Origin: Rhodospirillaceae bacterium
GTDB taxonomy: Bacteria; Pseudomonadota; Alphaproteobacteria; GCA-2731375
Assembly (NCBI GenBank): GCA_018667855.1
Contig: JABIRL010000320.1
Span: 1 to 64,000, forward strand
Direction of reading: 5' to 3'
DNA length: 64,000 nucleotides
Under the pieces are notes generated by a model. The model worked only from the letters and a program-made list of their open reading frames with translations. It ran no database searches and was not told where the DNA came from. Positions 29,738-40,145 of this stretch are shown here, one piece after another. The position numbers were made by a program, and so were the translations under genes. Position 1 is the first letter of the stretch. Each line of letters begins with the position of its first letter.

Positions 29738-32124
29738 TCCCCGTCACCGGCGGCGGATTTGCCCTCACCCTGTCGTGGCAGCAGGAAACAGGTCACCTTG
29801 GTGCCTTCGCCCAGAGTTGAGTCCAGTTGCACCCGTCCGCCATGCAACTCAACGAAACTTTTCACCAGGGACAGACCCAGGCCAACGCTACGCTGTCGAT
29901 CGGGCGGGGCGGCCCGTCGAAAGGTTTCGAATACCACTTCCTGGTCCGCATCGCTGATGCCGACACCATTGTCGGCGATGGATAGGGCTACGTCATCGCC
30001 ATGATACGCGGCCGCGATGACGATCTTGCCACCGGTGTTGGAGAATTTCAGGGCGTTGCTCAACAAACGATACAGCACCTGCTTGATCCGTCGCTCATCG
30101 CCTTCGATGACACCAAAATCAACCGGACAATCCAGAACCATCTCCAGTTTCTGTTTGGTGGCGGGTTCATAGGCCAGGGCCATGACGTTCTCCAACACCT
30201 CATGAACGTCGAACCGTCTGAGTTCAAGGTCCAGTTGTCCAGCCTCGACGCTGGCCAGATCAAGAATATTGTTGATCAGTTCCAGCAGCTGGTTCGAGGA
30301 ATGCAGGATGTCGGCCGTATATTCCTTTTGCCGGTCGTTCAAGTCACCGAAGAATTCATTGCCCAGCACTTCCGTGAAGCCAATGATGACATTCAACGGG
30401 GTGCGCAGCTCGTAGCTGACGTTGGCCAGGAACTCCGACTTCAGGCGATCGGCGGCCTCCAGCGCTTCGTTCCGTTGCAACAGGGCATGTTCCACATTGA
30501 CGCTGTCGGTGACATCCACATAGGTGAACAAGGCATTACCATCCGGCAATGCAACAGAGGCGAAATCAATCACCACGTCGCCGCGCCGGCGCATCCGCCC
30601 GGAAATATTCTCTCGCGCGGTCGCCTGGGCAATCAAAATATCACGTATTTCGGACCAATCCCGCGTGCTTACCAGATTGCCGCGAACCGCTTCGACTACT
30701 TCTGAAATATGGGGCTCGCCTTGCAACTGGTTTTCATCCAATCCCCATATGCGTGCAAAGGCGGAATTGGCCAGCTTCAGGCGGCCGTCGCCGCCGTACA
30801 CCGCGACGCCTTCATAAAGATTATCCAGAGTTTCCTGTTGCACGGCGATCAAGGTGTTATACGACCGCTCCAACACCAGGGCATCTGTGATGTCCTCTGC
30901 CAGAAAAAATAATCCGCCAAAGGGGTGCGGGCTGATTACCTGGCGCAGGACCCGGCCGTCGGGGGCATAAATGACATCCTCGCGGGTTTCCAACAGGTCA
31001 TTGTAAAGCCGCATGAAACCTTGCTTATAAGCCGGGAAGTCAGCCTGTTCCGGGATCCGCCTGTTCTCGCGCAACTCATCCAGTACTTCACCATGGGTGG
31101 GCCCACGATGCAGCCAATCCTCATCCATCTGCCACAGCTCGGCAAAGGCATTGTTAAAGTAGTCGAGCCGCTTGTCGGGTCCGAATATCGAGATCGCGGT
31201 GGAGAGATTGTTCAGGACTTCGGCATGGGCGTCGATATGACGGCTCAGCTCTACATCGGCTTCCTCGATATGGGTTATGTCGCGGACAAAGCCGATAATA
31301 TTTTCGCTAACCGCCCCCGGCACTTCGGTCACATCCAAGGTACGGCGCTGGCCGCCGACCACGAAATGACGGCTCTCGCTGACGCTTTCGCCACCACCGC
31401 GAACAGCCTCCGCCAGGGTTTGCGCCTGATTGGGCATCAAGGGTGTTTCGATTTCAAAGCCCTTTGACGCGATCACTTCCTTAACCGTTGAATTGACCAA
31501 CGTCGCATAGGCTTCGTTGCACCAATCCATGACCAGATCGGGGCCGCGGCGATAGACGGGCACCGGCAGATCCGCCAGCAGGGCGGTATAGCCGTCAAGC
31601 TGGCGGGAGGTTTCATCCAGCGTAGTCGCGGTCCGCTGCTGCGCCGCCCGCGCTTCGTAAACAGGCGCGCCAATATCGCGCAGCCATACGATCGCCGTGA
31701 ATATTCCGTCCTCGTCACCCGGCTGTCCCTTGGCTTCGATAATCCTTTCACCGTCACCGGGACGTAGTTCAAGACGAAAACTCATACCCTCCTGGCGCAA
31801 TAGGGTGGTTATCTCAACCAACGCAGAATATTCGTCCTCGGCAAGAAATGGCGACAAATCTTCCAAAGACGTAACCGTATCGGGGGAAATATCGAACAGC
31901 GTTGCCAGACCGCGCGACCAAATTGTGCCATCGGGCAGCCAGGCAATAAAACCGCCATCGCTCAAGGCCTCCAAGGCGCGTTGACGCGCGGACTGGTCCG
32001 CCGCGCCGGCGTCAGCTAGAGCCAGGCGCTGCTTCGCCTTTTGTACTTGCAGCCACATGACACCGGCGAGCGCGAACCCCAGTCCCGTTGCAATGGCCAA
32101 CAATATGGTCCACCCGACCATCAT
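29734..32124 (-). CDS. divL: Multi-PAS sensor kinase, DivL-like (Tyr at the phospho-acceptor position)
   Basis: N-terminal TM, multiple PAS segments, H-box reads FLANVSYELRTPLN, N-box LLSNALKFSNTGGKI, G-boxes DNGVGI and GLGLSLVKSFVELHGG; tsaE/amgK and ahcY neighbours. Confidence 0.85.
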   Translation of the reverse strand: MMVGWTILLAIATGLGFALAGVMWLQVQKAKQRLALADAGAADQSARQRALEALSDGGFIAWLPDGTIWSRGLATLFDISPDTVTSLEDLSPFLAEDEYSALVEITTLLRQEGMSFRLELRPGDGERIIEAKGQPGDEDGIFTAIVWLRDIGAPVYEARAAQQRTATTLDETSRQLDGYTALLADLPVPVYRRGPDLVMDWCNEAYATLVNSTVKEVIASKGFEIETPLMPNQAQTLAEAVRGGGESVSESRHFVVGGQRRTLDVTEVPGAVSENIIGFVRDITHIEEADVELSRHIDAHAEVLNNLSTAISIFGPDKRLDYFNNAFAELWQMDEDWLHRGPTHGEVLDELRENRRIPEQADFPAYKQGFMRLYNDLLETREDVIYAPDGRVLRQVISPHPFGGLFFLAEDITDALVLERSYNTLIAVQQETLDNLYEGVAVYGGDGRLKLANSAFARIWGLDENQLQGEPHISEVVEAVRGNLVSTRDWSEIRDILIAQATARENISGRMRRRGDVVIDFASVALPDGNALFTYVDVTDSVNVEHALLQRNEALEAADRLKSEFLANVSYELRTPLNVIIGFTEVLGNEFFGDLNDRQKEYTADILHSSNQLLELINNILDLASVEAGQLDLELRRFDVHEVLENVMALAYEPATKQKLEMVLDCPVDFGVIEGDERRIKQVLYRLLSNALKFSNTGGKIVIAAAYHGDDVALSIADNGVGISDADQEVVFETFRRAAPPDRQRSVGLGLSLVKSFVELHGGRVQLDSTLGEGTKVTCFLLPRQGEGKSAAGDGD

Positions 32125-32158
32125 CCGCGCCCTCGAATTGTCTTTTCAGTTCGCGAGA

Positions 32159-32231
32159 TTAGATCAAACAGCCGGAAAACGGAATCGTTTTCCGGCTGAT
32201 AGTTTGATCTAATTCAAAGAGTTAGAGAGCA
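32159..32231 (+). repeat. Palindromic dispersed repeat element, copy 2
   Basis: TTAGATCAAACAGCCGGAAAACG-gaat-CGTTTTCCGGCTG-atag-TTTGATCTAA followed by TTCAAAGAGTTAGAGAGCAA. Confidence 0.85.
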
Positions 32232-32266
32232 AGCCGCGCCGGCAAGACCAGCGCAGGCGCGTCGGA

Positions 32267-33562
32267 TCAATAACGGTAGTATTCAGGCTTGAACGGGCCT
32301 TGTGTTCCCACACCGATATAACCGGCCTGCTCGTCGCTCAATGTTGTCAGATGCACGCCCAGCTTTTCCAGATGCAGATCGGCGACTTTCTCGTCCAGAT
32401 GCTTGGGCAGGGTATAGACCTTGGCCTCGTATTCGGCATGCCGTTCCCACAATTCAATCTGCGCCAGAACCTGGTTGGTGAACGAGGCGCTCATAACGAA
32501 GCTGGGATGACCGGTGGCGCAACCCAGGTTTACCAACCGCCCTTCAGCCAGCACGATCAGGCGGCGGCCATTGGGGAATTCAACCTCGTCCACTTGAGGT
32601 TTGACGTTGTGCCAGGGGTGGTTACGCAGGGCCTCGATCTGAATTTCGCTGTCGAAATGACCGATGTTGCAGACAATGGCCCGGTCCTTCATCTCGCGCA
32701 TATGCTCAATGGTGATGACGTCCTTGTTGCCGGTGCAGGTGACGAAGATATCGCCCAGCGGCGCGGCTTCTTCCATGGTGACGACCTGATAGCCTTCCAT
32801 GGCCGCCTGCAGGGCGCAAATGGGGTCGATTTCCGTAACCATGACCCGTGCACCCTGGCTGCGCAGTGAGGCGGCGGAGCCTTTGCCTACATCGCCAAAG
32901 CCGCAAACCACGCCAACCTTGCCGGCCATCATCACGTCGGTGGCCCGCTTGATGCCGTCGACCAGGCTTTCCTTACAGCCATAAAGGTTGTCGAATTTCG
33001 ACTTGGTGACCGAATCGTTGACGTTGATGGCGGGGACCGCCAGGCTGCCGTCACGCTCCATCTCGTACAGACGATGCACGCCGGTGGTGGTTTCCTCGCT
33101 CAGGCCACGGATTTCTTTCATCAATTCGGGATATTTATCGTGCATCAGGCCGGTCAGATCGCCACCGTCATCCAGGATCATGTTGGGGCGCCAGCCATCA
33201 GGGCCCTCGATGGTCTGCTCAATGCACCACCAGAACTCCTCTTCCGACTCGCCCTTCCAGGCAAAGGTGGGAATTTCGGCGGCAGCCATGGCAGCGGCGG
33301 CCTGATCCTGGGTGGAGAAAATGTTGCAGGACGACCAGCGTACTTCCGCGCCCAGGGCAATCAAGGTTTCCATCAGCACAGCAGTCTGAATGGTCATATG
33401 CAGGCAGCCCGCGATGCGGGCGTCCGCCAGGGGCTTGCTGGCGCCGAACTCATCGCGCAAGGCCATCAGGCCCGGCATTTCCGTCTCGGCGATGGCAACT
33501 TCCTTGCGGCCCCAATCGGCCAGGGAAAGATCGGCAACCTTATAGTCGGTAAACGTGCTCAT
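32267..33562 (-). CDS. ahcY: Adenosylhomocysteinase
   Basis: [72 protein letters not shown]-terminal FKPEYYRY. Confidence 0.97.
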   Translation of the reverse strand: MSTFTDYKVADLSLADWGRKEVAIAETEMPGLMALRDEFGASKPLADARIAGCLHMTIQTAVLMETLIALGAEVRWSSCNIFSTQDQAAAAMAAAEIPTFAWKGESEEEFWWCIEQTIEGPDGWRPNMILDDGGDLTGLMHDKYPELMKEIRGLSEETTTGVHRLYEMERDGSLAVPAINVNDSVTKSKFDNLYGCKESLVDGIKRATDVMMAGKVGVVCGFGDVGKGSAASLRSQGARVMVTEIDPICALQAAMEGYQVVTMEEAAPLGDIFVTCTGNKDVITIEHMREMKDRAIVCNIGHFDSEIQIEALRNHPWHNVKPQVDEVEFPNGRRLIVLAEGRLVNLGCATGHPSFVMSASFTNQVLAQIELWERHAEYEAKVYTLPKHLDEKVADLHLEKLGVHLTTLSDEQAGYIGVGTQGPFKPEYYRY

Positions 33563-33619
33563 GAATGGTCTCCCAGGGGCGAAGTCCGCAGCCTCTTTCG
33601 TGGTGGATTTCGGCCCATG

Positions 33620-33645
33620 TCGGTTAAATGCGTCGGTTGAATGCG
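33620..33645. repeat. 2 x 13-bp tandem repeat upstream of ahcY
   Basis: TCGGTTAAATGCG TCGGTTGAATGCG (one mismatch). Confidence 0.85.
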
Positions 33646-33751
33646 TGGGCTTATACGACGGTCAAAAACATAACCGTCTAAGCCTGCGGCGCTGTGTAGC
33701 AAACAGACCGCCCGGACGCAAGCATAAAAAAATCTTTATATGTTTAATCAT

Positions 33752-34936
33752 TCATTTACCCTTCAGTTGAAGCGCCATGGCGAACATAGCGCCGTTCAAG
33801 GCCAACGCAGCCATCCACCAGGTTTGCCAGATGCCGAAACTCAGGTGCGCCAGGGCCAATACGCTCACAAGCAGCCCGGCGGCAGCGGCGCGCTGGTATC
33901 TCTCCTTTAGTGTCGAGGCCCGCCAAAAAAGCGCGGCCAAGGCCATGGCCGCCAGCACCGCGCCGATGGCGCCCAATTCCAACCAGATCTGCAGGCTGGC
34001 GTTATGGGGATGAACGCTCATGACATTTCCGCCGCCGGCCAATTTGGTGTCACCGCCCGGAATGCGGCGGGATGCATCCATGCCCCAACCCAGAATTGGC
34101 GCTTCGGCAATGCGTTCCGCGGTGAATTCCCAGATATGCAGACGATGCAGGGCGGAATACTGATGTTCGCCGAATTGCCCCGACCATCGATCCGGGGAAA
34201 GATATGTCCCTGGCAACAACGGCGCCGCCAGCATGGATAGGAAGACCAAAACCGCCAGCCCGCGCAGAAACCAAACACCAAAATAATGCGCGAATGGCAG
34301 GCATATCAACGACAAAGCCATGGCCAAGGCGCTGCTATTGGACACGCCGATCCCGATGCTGATGATGGCTGCCAGAATTGGCGCGAAACCCCATAACCCG
34401 CCCTTCAATTGCCACACTACCAGAGCCGTGGTCCATGCCATCATGAACAACATTGCCTCCGCCCGATTGAGGACCGTCTCATCGAACTGATCTTTGCGTC
34501 CCTGAAACTCATAAAACCATTTATGCGCGGCGGCACCCGAAAGGCTTTCAGAAACAAGTAATATCGCGGCGATGGCGAACGCACCGATTAACGCGCGCCG
34601 CAACGGCTCGTGATCTTCCCGCGAAATGTCCCGGATGCCATCCACGAGCAACAATGTCGAAAGCAATACCGCCGCCAACTTGGCGACCGTGATCAGGGCG
34701 GCCTGCGGGTCTAAAGCCCAGAATGCCGAAGCCAGGGCCCAGACAATGATCGCGGCGGCGGGAATGGCGGCGGAACTCCGGAAAGGTCGCCAAAGCTGCC
34801 CCGACCGCAGGCGATGAATTATCATCCAGGACGCGGCGAGAGCCAGCAATGGGACAACCACCTTGGGCGCGATAACGCCCAGCGGGGCGAACAAGGCCGC
34901 GAGCAGAAACAGCGGGCGGGCCGGGGCGGTGGGCAT
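33752..34936 (-). CDS. O-antigen ligase family protein (Wzy_C-like)
   Basis: Multipass; central ILGWGMDASRRIPGG...VHPHNASLQIWLELGAIGAVLA typical of O-antigen ligase/polymerase. Confidence 0.87.
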   Translation of the reverse strand: MPTAPARPLFLLAALFAPLGVIAPKVVVPLLALAASWMIIHRLRSGQLWRPFRSSAAIPAAAIIVWALASAFWALDPQAALITVAKLAAVLLSTLLLVDGIRDISREDHEPLRRALIGAFAIAAILLVSESLSGAAAHKWFYEFQGRKDQFDETVLNRAEAMLFMMAWTTALVVWQLKGGLWGFAPILAAIISIGIGVSNSSALAMALSLICLPFAHYFGVWFLRGLAVLVFLSMLAAPLLPGTYLSPDRWSGQFGEHQYSALHRLHIWEFTAERIAEAPILGWGMDASRRIPGGDTKLAGGGNVMSVHPHNASLQIWLELGAIGAVLAAMALAALFWRASTLKERYQRAAAAGLLVSVLALAHLSFGIWQTWWMAALALNGAMFAMALQLKGK

Positions 34937-36072
34937 CAGGTTCGCCCGCCAACCATGTCGTAGGCGGCCAGGGTGTCGGCGACAAAGGCCTCCACCGTGA
35001 ACTCATCCAACGCCATTTGGCGGGCGGCCCGGCCCATGGACCGGCGTAGTTCGTCATCCTCCAGCAACGTGCCGATCGCTGCTGCCGTGGCGGGGCCGTC
35101 GCGAACCGGGACCAGCAGGCCGCTTTCCCCTTGGCGCACCACTTCACGGCAGCCCGGTACATCCGCCGTGACGATGGGCAGACCGCAGGCCGCCGCCTCG
35201 ATCAAACCACGGGGCAAACCTTCGCGATAACTGGGCATGCAGATGATATGGGCCTGTTGCAGGACCTGGGGCATATCGGTGCGGAAGCCCCACCATTCAA
35301 TCAGACCATCGAGTTCCCAACCCCGAACGACGGCTTCCGGTACGTCGGTGGGATTGGCGGGATCCCGGCGCCCGACCAGAACAAACCTGGCCTGGCTGCC
35401 GGCGTCCTTAAGGGTACGGGCGGCATGGATGAATTCATGCACCCCCTTGTCGCCCAGAATGCGGGCCGGGAACATCACGACAATGCGCCCCTCGGGCGGC
35501 GGTACGGGAGCGAAGGTGGTCATATCCACGCCGCAGCCCTTAATCATCAAAGTGATGTCTTCGCGTACCAGACGGCGTTGCAAAAACATTCCCAGATCGT
35601 CCGGATTCTGAAAAATAACCCGGGCGTTGGGATGCCCCAGGGCATAACGGTAAAGCGGCATGATCAAGGTCCGGATCGATCTGGCCAGCCAGTCATTGGA
35701 TATGAACAGAAACCCCATACCGGTGATGGCATGCACGACGCCGGGCACGCCCAGCAAGCGAGACGCAAGGCCGCCGAAGATCACCGGTTTCATGGCGACG
35801 TGATGCACCAGATCGGGTTTGATGCCACGGATCAGGCCAAAGCAGCGGCTCAACAGACGCAGCTCACCCAGCAGGTTGCGGCCGCCCCGTTTCAGGGGCA
35901 GGTCGTGATAGTGAAAGCCGCAACCGCGAATGACGGCGACCGATCCTGCTTCATGGGGGGCCGCGACATGAACTTCATAACCGGCTTCCTGGGCCGCCAG
36001 GGCCACGGGCAGGCGGTGGGTGGTAAAGAACAGCGCTTCGTTCATCAGGAACAGCAGGCGCGGCGGGCTCAT
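34936..36072 (-). CDS. Glycosyltransferase family 4
   Basis: [97 protein letters not shown] 36072 gives an ATGA overlap with asnB. Confidence 0.92.
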   Translation of the reverse strand: MSPPRLLFLMNEALFFTTHRLPVALAAQEAGYEVHVAAPHEAGSVAVIRGCGFHYHDLPLKRGGRNLLGELRLLSRCFGLIRGIKPDLVHHVAMKPVIFGGLASRLLGVPGVVHAITGMGFLFISNDWLARSIRTLIMPLYRYALGHPNARVIFQNPDDLGMFLQRRLVREDITLMIKGCGVDMTTFAPVPPPEGRIVVMFPARILGDKGVHEFIHAARTLKDAGSQARFVLVGRRDPANPTDVPEAVVRGWELDGLIEWWGFRTDMPQVLQQAHIICMPSYREGLPRGLIEAAACGLPIVTADVPGCREVVRQGESGLLVPVRDGPATAAAIGTLLEDDELRRSMGRAARQMALDEFTVEAFVADTLAAYDMVGGRT

Positions 36073-37982
36073 GTCGATTGGCCGTCCAGCCAGGACTGGA
36101 ACATCAGAATATCCCACAACTGATGCTGCCAGTTGCGCCGTCCCGACAAATGTTCGGTCCAGGGGCGGCGGATCGGGGCCGGGTCGAAATAACCGTCACC
36201 GGCCAGTCGCGCGGGCGACAGCAGATCCTCGGCCCAGTCCCGCAAGGGTCCGCGCAGCCAGTCATGGATCGGCACGGCGAAACCCATCTTGGGCCGCTCG
36301 ATCAATTCTTGCGGCACATGGCGGTACAGCACCTGACGCAACAGCCGCTTGGATTGGCCGCCGCTCAATTTCATGGCCAGGGGCAGCGACCAGGCGAAGG
36401 CCACCACCCGGTGGTCCAGCAAAGGTACCCGCGCTTCCAGGCTGACGGCCATGGAGGCGCGGTCGACCTTGGTCAGGATGTCGTCGTGCATATAGGTCAT
36501 GGCGTCGAGATACATCATCTCGTGGGCCGCATCTGTCAGATCGGCGCCCCAATGCCGGGGCAGATCGCCGGATCTGTTCAACACCATGCTTTCGGCCCCG
36601 GCCCAATGGCTGGTCAGCCCCTCGTACATCTGGCCCGCGTCACGGGCATGCAGAACGCCGGCCAGCTTATGCAGTTTGTCACCGGGATTGCGCTGGCCCA
36701 GCAGATGCGCCAGGCGATCCCATTGATGCGGCGGCAGCATCGTCATGAGGCGCGCCAGGAAATGTTTCGCGGGCCCCGGCAACCAGCGCGTGGCCCTGAT
36801 CACCCGCTCAACCCACAGATAACGGTTATAGCCGCCAAACATCTCGTCCCCGCCGTCGCCGGACAACGCCACCGTGACATGCTCCCGCGCCATTTTTGAA
36901 ACCAGGTAGGTGGGAATTTGCGACGAATCGGCGAACGGCTCATCATAGATTTGCGCCAGGCGGGGCACCACGTCCAGGGCGTCCGCATCGGTCACATAAA
37001 GTTCGTGGTGATCCGTGCCCAGATGCCGGGCCACGGCCTTGGCATCCACCGCCTCATCATAGCCGGTATCGCTGAAGCCGATGGAGAATGTTTTGACGGG
37101 TTGGTCCGATTGCCGCTGCATCAGGGCCGCGACGGTGGATGAATCGATGCCGCCGGACAAAAACACCCCCAACGGGACGTCGGCCACCATGCGGCAGCGC
37201 ACGGCCTCGGCCAGCAACCTCTCCAATTCCGCCGCCGCCTCCTGTTCACTGCCCTGAAACAGCGACGCCTGGCCCCCTTCCGCCACCTGGCGCAGGTTCC
37301 AATAGGGGGAGAGCGCGATATCGCCCTTGGGCCCGCAACGCAGGATCGTTCCCGCCGGCAGCTTGCGCACATCGTCATAAATTGTTTGCGGTGCCGGCAC
37401 GCAATTCCGCTTCAAATACAGCGCCAGGGCATCCCGGTCGATGGCGCCCGCGAAGGCAGGATGGGCCCGCAGGGCATGCAGTTCCGAGGCAAAGACCAGA
37501 TGCCTGCCGAACTGGGCGTAATACAGCGGTTTGATGCCCAGGCGGTCCCGGGCCAGGATCAATTCCTGTTCCTGGCGGTCCCACAGGGCAAAGGCGAACA
37601 TGCCGACAAAGCGACCCACGGCGGCCTCCACACCCCATTCGGATATGGCCGTCAGGATTACCTCCGTGTCGGAATGACCCTTGTATTGATGCCCCTTGGC
37701 GGCAAGTTCCGCACGCAGTTCCGGAAAATTATAGACTTCGCCATTGTAGGTGATGACATAGCGGCCGTCGTGGGAGGTCATGGGCTGGGCGCCCGCGGGG
37801 GACAGATCGATGATCGCCAGGCGGCGAAAACCCAGCGCGATGCCGCTTTTAGCATCAATCCATTGGCCGTCGGAATCCGGTCCCCGGTGATGCAGGGTAT
37901 CGGCCATGGCCTTGATCTGACGGCTTAATGTCTCCGCCGGCGTGGCCGGTTCGAACTCCAGCGATCCCGTCAGGCCGCACAT
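36069..37982 (-). CDS. asnB: Glutamine-hydrolysing asparagine synthase-like amidotransferase
   Basis: MCGLTGS Cys2 nucleophile, [48 protein letters not shown]. Confidence 0.94.
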   Translation of the reverse strand: MCGLTGSLEFEPATPAETLSRQIKAMADTLHHRGPDSDGQWIDAKSGIALGFRRLAIIDLSPAGAQPMTSHDGRYVITYNGEVYNFPELRAELAAKGHQYKGHSDTEVILTAISEWGVEAAVGRFVGMFAFALWDRQEQELILARDRLGIKPLYYAQFGRHLVFASELHALRAHPAFAGAIDRDALALYLKRNCVPAPQTIYDDVRKLPAGTILRCGPKGDIALSPYWNLRQVAEGGQASLFQGSEQEAAAELERLLAEAVRCRMVADVPLGVFLSGGIDSSTVAALMQRQSDQPVKTFSIGFSDTGYDEAVDAKAVARHLGTDHHELYVTDADALDVVPRLAQIYDEPFADSSQIPTYLVSKMAREHVTVALSGDGGDEMFGGYNRYLWVERVIRATRWLPGPAKHFLARLMTMLPPHQWDRLAHLLGQRNPGDKLHKLAGVLHARDAGQMYEGLTSHWAGAESMVLNRSGDLPRHWGADLTDAAHEMMYLDAMTYMHDDILTKVDRASMAVSLEARVPLLDHRVVAFAWSLPLAMKLSGGQSKRLLRQVLYRHVPQELIERPKMGFAVPIHDWLRGPLRDWAEDLLSPARLAGDGYFDPAPIRRPWTEHLSGRRNWQHQLWDILMFQSWLDGQST

Positions 37983-38786
37983 CTAGGCCGACCCACCAAG
38001 GCTAAGGGGGGAAAAATCGACGCCGGGATAGTGCCGGGTCAGGGCCTGAATCTTTGATTTCTGCGCCGTATCCAGTTCCTCTCCACCGCGCCCGGCGACA
38101 CCCTGATTGAACCGGCTGTCATCGCCCTTGGCGTGGATTAACGACCGTTCGATGACCGCCTGATCTTTTTCAAGCCCATGGAAGCTCAGGATCCGGCCAA
38201 CCGTGTTCGCGCCATTGGCAACCAAGTCCTCGTATCGCAGCCAAAGGCAATCCTGATCGGCGCGCGTCCAGTCGGCGGTGAAGCGGATATACCAGGGCAT
38301 GACCAGATCGATGACCATGTCCAGGCGCTCCTCGCGCTGCCGGTGCATGAAATCTGTGGGTACATTCAACAGCGGCGTTTCGGACGATTCCGTTTCCAGA
38401 TGGTCCGTAAAACTGACGACGGCGTCATAGGCGTTGCGGGTCAGAATGATGGGACGGATGGCAAATTGCTCCATCAACGCCAGGTTCGGTGCGCTGGGGC
38501 GGGTATGTTGATGGCTGATGACATCCATGGACCAGGCATCGATCAGATTGGGCAGATACAGATCCTGTTCATTGAGCTGATGATAGCCCAGGAAAAAGCT
38601 TTGAAAGCCGGTCACTTCAGCCAGGGTCTTGACCAGAAAGGTGGAGCCGGATTTCGGCAGGGCGGAGATAAAGATCGTCTTGCCGCGCCGGCGAAAGAAT
38701 TTTTTCAGGCGCAGGTTCAGGCGCAGGCCACGGCGCGAGGTGGTCTTCAGGCCACGTTCCAGACGTTGGGCGGCGGTACGGCTCAT
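37983..38786 (-). CDS. Sulfotransferase family protein
   Basis: KTIFISALPKSGSTFLVKTLAEVTGF PAPS-binding P-loop; IRPIILTRNAYDAVVSFTDHL; ATG 38786 (ATGA overlap). Confidence 0.87.
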   Translation of the reverse strand: MSRTAAQRLERGLKTTSRRGLRLNLRLKKFFRRRGKTIFISALPKSGSTFLVKTLAEVTGFQSFFLGYHQLNEQDLYLPNLIDAWSMDVISHQHTRPSAPNLALMEQFAIRPIILTRNAYDAVVSFTDHLETESSETPLLNVPTDFMHRQREERLDMVIDLVMPWYIRFTADWTRADQDCLWLRYEDLVANGANTVGRILSFHGLEKDQAVIERSLIHAKGDDSRFNQGVAGRGGEELDTAQKSKIQALTRHYPGVDFSPLSLGGSA

Positions 38787-40141
38787 ACCGCCAAGCAGTA
38801 GCATTGATGGGCCAGCGGTTCCACATGAACAGCCCCAAACCGGCCCGATGCCGTTTGCATACCGGCCAGCTCCCGCCGCATTTCGGACAGATCCAAGCCG
38901 GGGAATTTCTGACGGCCATAGGCCGCCGCCGCTGGCCGCAAGATCCGCCGGGCCAGGTTCCGCGCCGGAATATGAAGATGTCCGGACAGCCGCCCCAGTT
39001 GATGGCTCAAACCGCTGGGTTGAGGCAATGACAGATCCAGCCCATCTATAGCCTCGAGAACCCGTTCGCAGGCCGCCGCCCCTTCGATCGCGGCATAATA
39101 GTTCGCTGCCGCCGACCTGCCATCCGCGCCGCCATCCACCGCGCCGCCTTCCAAGGCATCTCCGACAGCCTGTACGAGGGCCTCGAGGTTTTCGGCAGGA
39201 TGGCTGACCACATTGGGCAGATAGGAATCATAGATCTCCGATCGAACCGGCTGATAGGCAATTACCGGCCGATCCAGTAAATAGCCCTCCAATCCGGTGG
39301 TGCAGGAATTGTGGATCAGCACCTTTGCCGCCAACAGCCAGGGCACCACATTGCCCTCGAACACCACGGAAACATTATCCAGGCCGTCGCATTCCCCCCG
39401 CCAACGTTCATGGTTCTCGGAAGGATGGGGGCGCAGGATTATCTGGTGATTGGGAAAGGCCCGGGACAGCGGTTCCAACATGGCGGCGAAGGCATGATAC
39501 ATCTGACCCAGGAAATCCCGCCAGGCGACCAGGAACGCTTCCTGCGCCTCGGTCTCCACCGTACCCCGCTGACGCTGAACCGCCAACAGGTTGTCCTCGC
39601 CATGGAAATGGTTGTAGCGGGCAAAATTGGAATTGATCAGGATGAAATCGCCATGACGTTCGCGAAGGGCTTGGGTCTGGGCGGCGAACAAATCACGATA
39701 GGCGGGGCGCAACAAATCGAAACGGGGATTGCCTGTCGGCACAAGTTTGTCGGCCCCGGTCGAGACCTTGCCGGCGATGTCGGACCGCTGCACATCGCCC
39801 CAGCAGAAAAACCGCTCAACCTCGGCCAGACTGTCGAGGCTAACCCGCTGTTGCAGATAGGCGTCCCGATCACGATAGACCAAACCTTCTTCGCACCAGG
39901 CAGCTACCTTGTTGCCCCGCTGGCGCAAACGTCGAAAGTGAGCGGTCTTAGTCGCCGCGACGGATTTGTCCACGTACAGGCCGCGCGGCAGATGATCAAT
40001 TTGGCGCACCATGGCGTTCTGCTCGCCCAGCACGACGGAATACCCCCGTTCCGCGGCCATGGCGCCCAGCAGCAGCTTGGCATGAAACTCCCGGGACTTG
40101 GTTTCCACGGGCAATAACAGCCATGGCTTCTCCTGGCTCAT
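38783..40141 (-). CDS. Surface carbohydrate biosynthesis protein (GT-B-like)
   Basis: SLAEVERFFCWGDVQRSDIAGK, LINSNFARYNHFHGEDN, HQIILRPHPSENHERWRG, LLAAKVLIHNSCTTGLEGYLLDRPVIAYQPVRS; ATG at 40141. Confidence 0.75.
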   Translation of the reverse strand: MSQEKPWLLLPVETKSREFHAKLLLGAMAAERGYSVVLGEQNAMVRQIDHLPRGLYVDKSVAATKTAHFRRLRQRGNKVAAWCEEGLVYRDRDAYLQQRVSLDSLAEVERFFCWGDVQRSDIAGKVSTGADKLVPTGNPRFDLLRPAYRDLFAAQTQALRERHGDFILINSNFARYNHFHGEDNLLAVQRQRGTVETEAQEAFLVAWRDFLGQMYHAFAAMLEPLSRAFPNHQIILRPHPSENHERWRGECDGLDNVSVVFEGNVVPWLLAAKVLIHNSCTTGLEGYLLDRPVIAYQPVRSEIYDSYLPNVVSHPAENLEALVQAVGDALEGGAVDGGADGRSAAANYYAAIEGAAACERVLEAIDGLDLSLPQPSGLSHQLGRLSGHLHIPARNLARRILRPAAAAYGRQKFPGLDLSEMRRELAGMQTASGRFGAVHVEPLAHQCYCLAV

Positions 40142-40145
40142 AACG

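Noticed and set aside
29734-32124. Ordinary PAS sensor histidine kinase
   Set aside because: The phospho-acceptor His is Tyr, so a DivL-type assignment is preferred.
33563-33751. SAH riboswitch upstream of ahcY
   Set aside because: Checked the reverse complement by eye for the conserved GAGGAGCGYUGC-type core and did not find it; only a 13-bp direct repeat is present.
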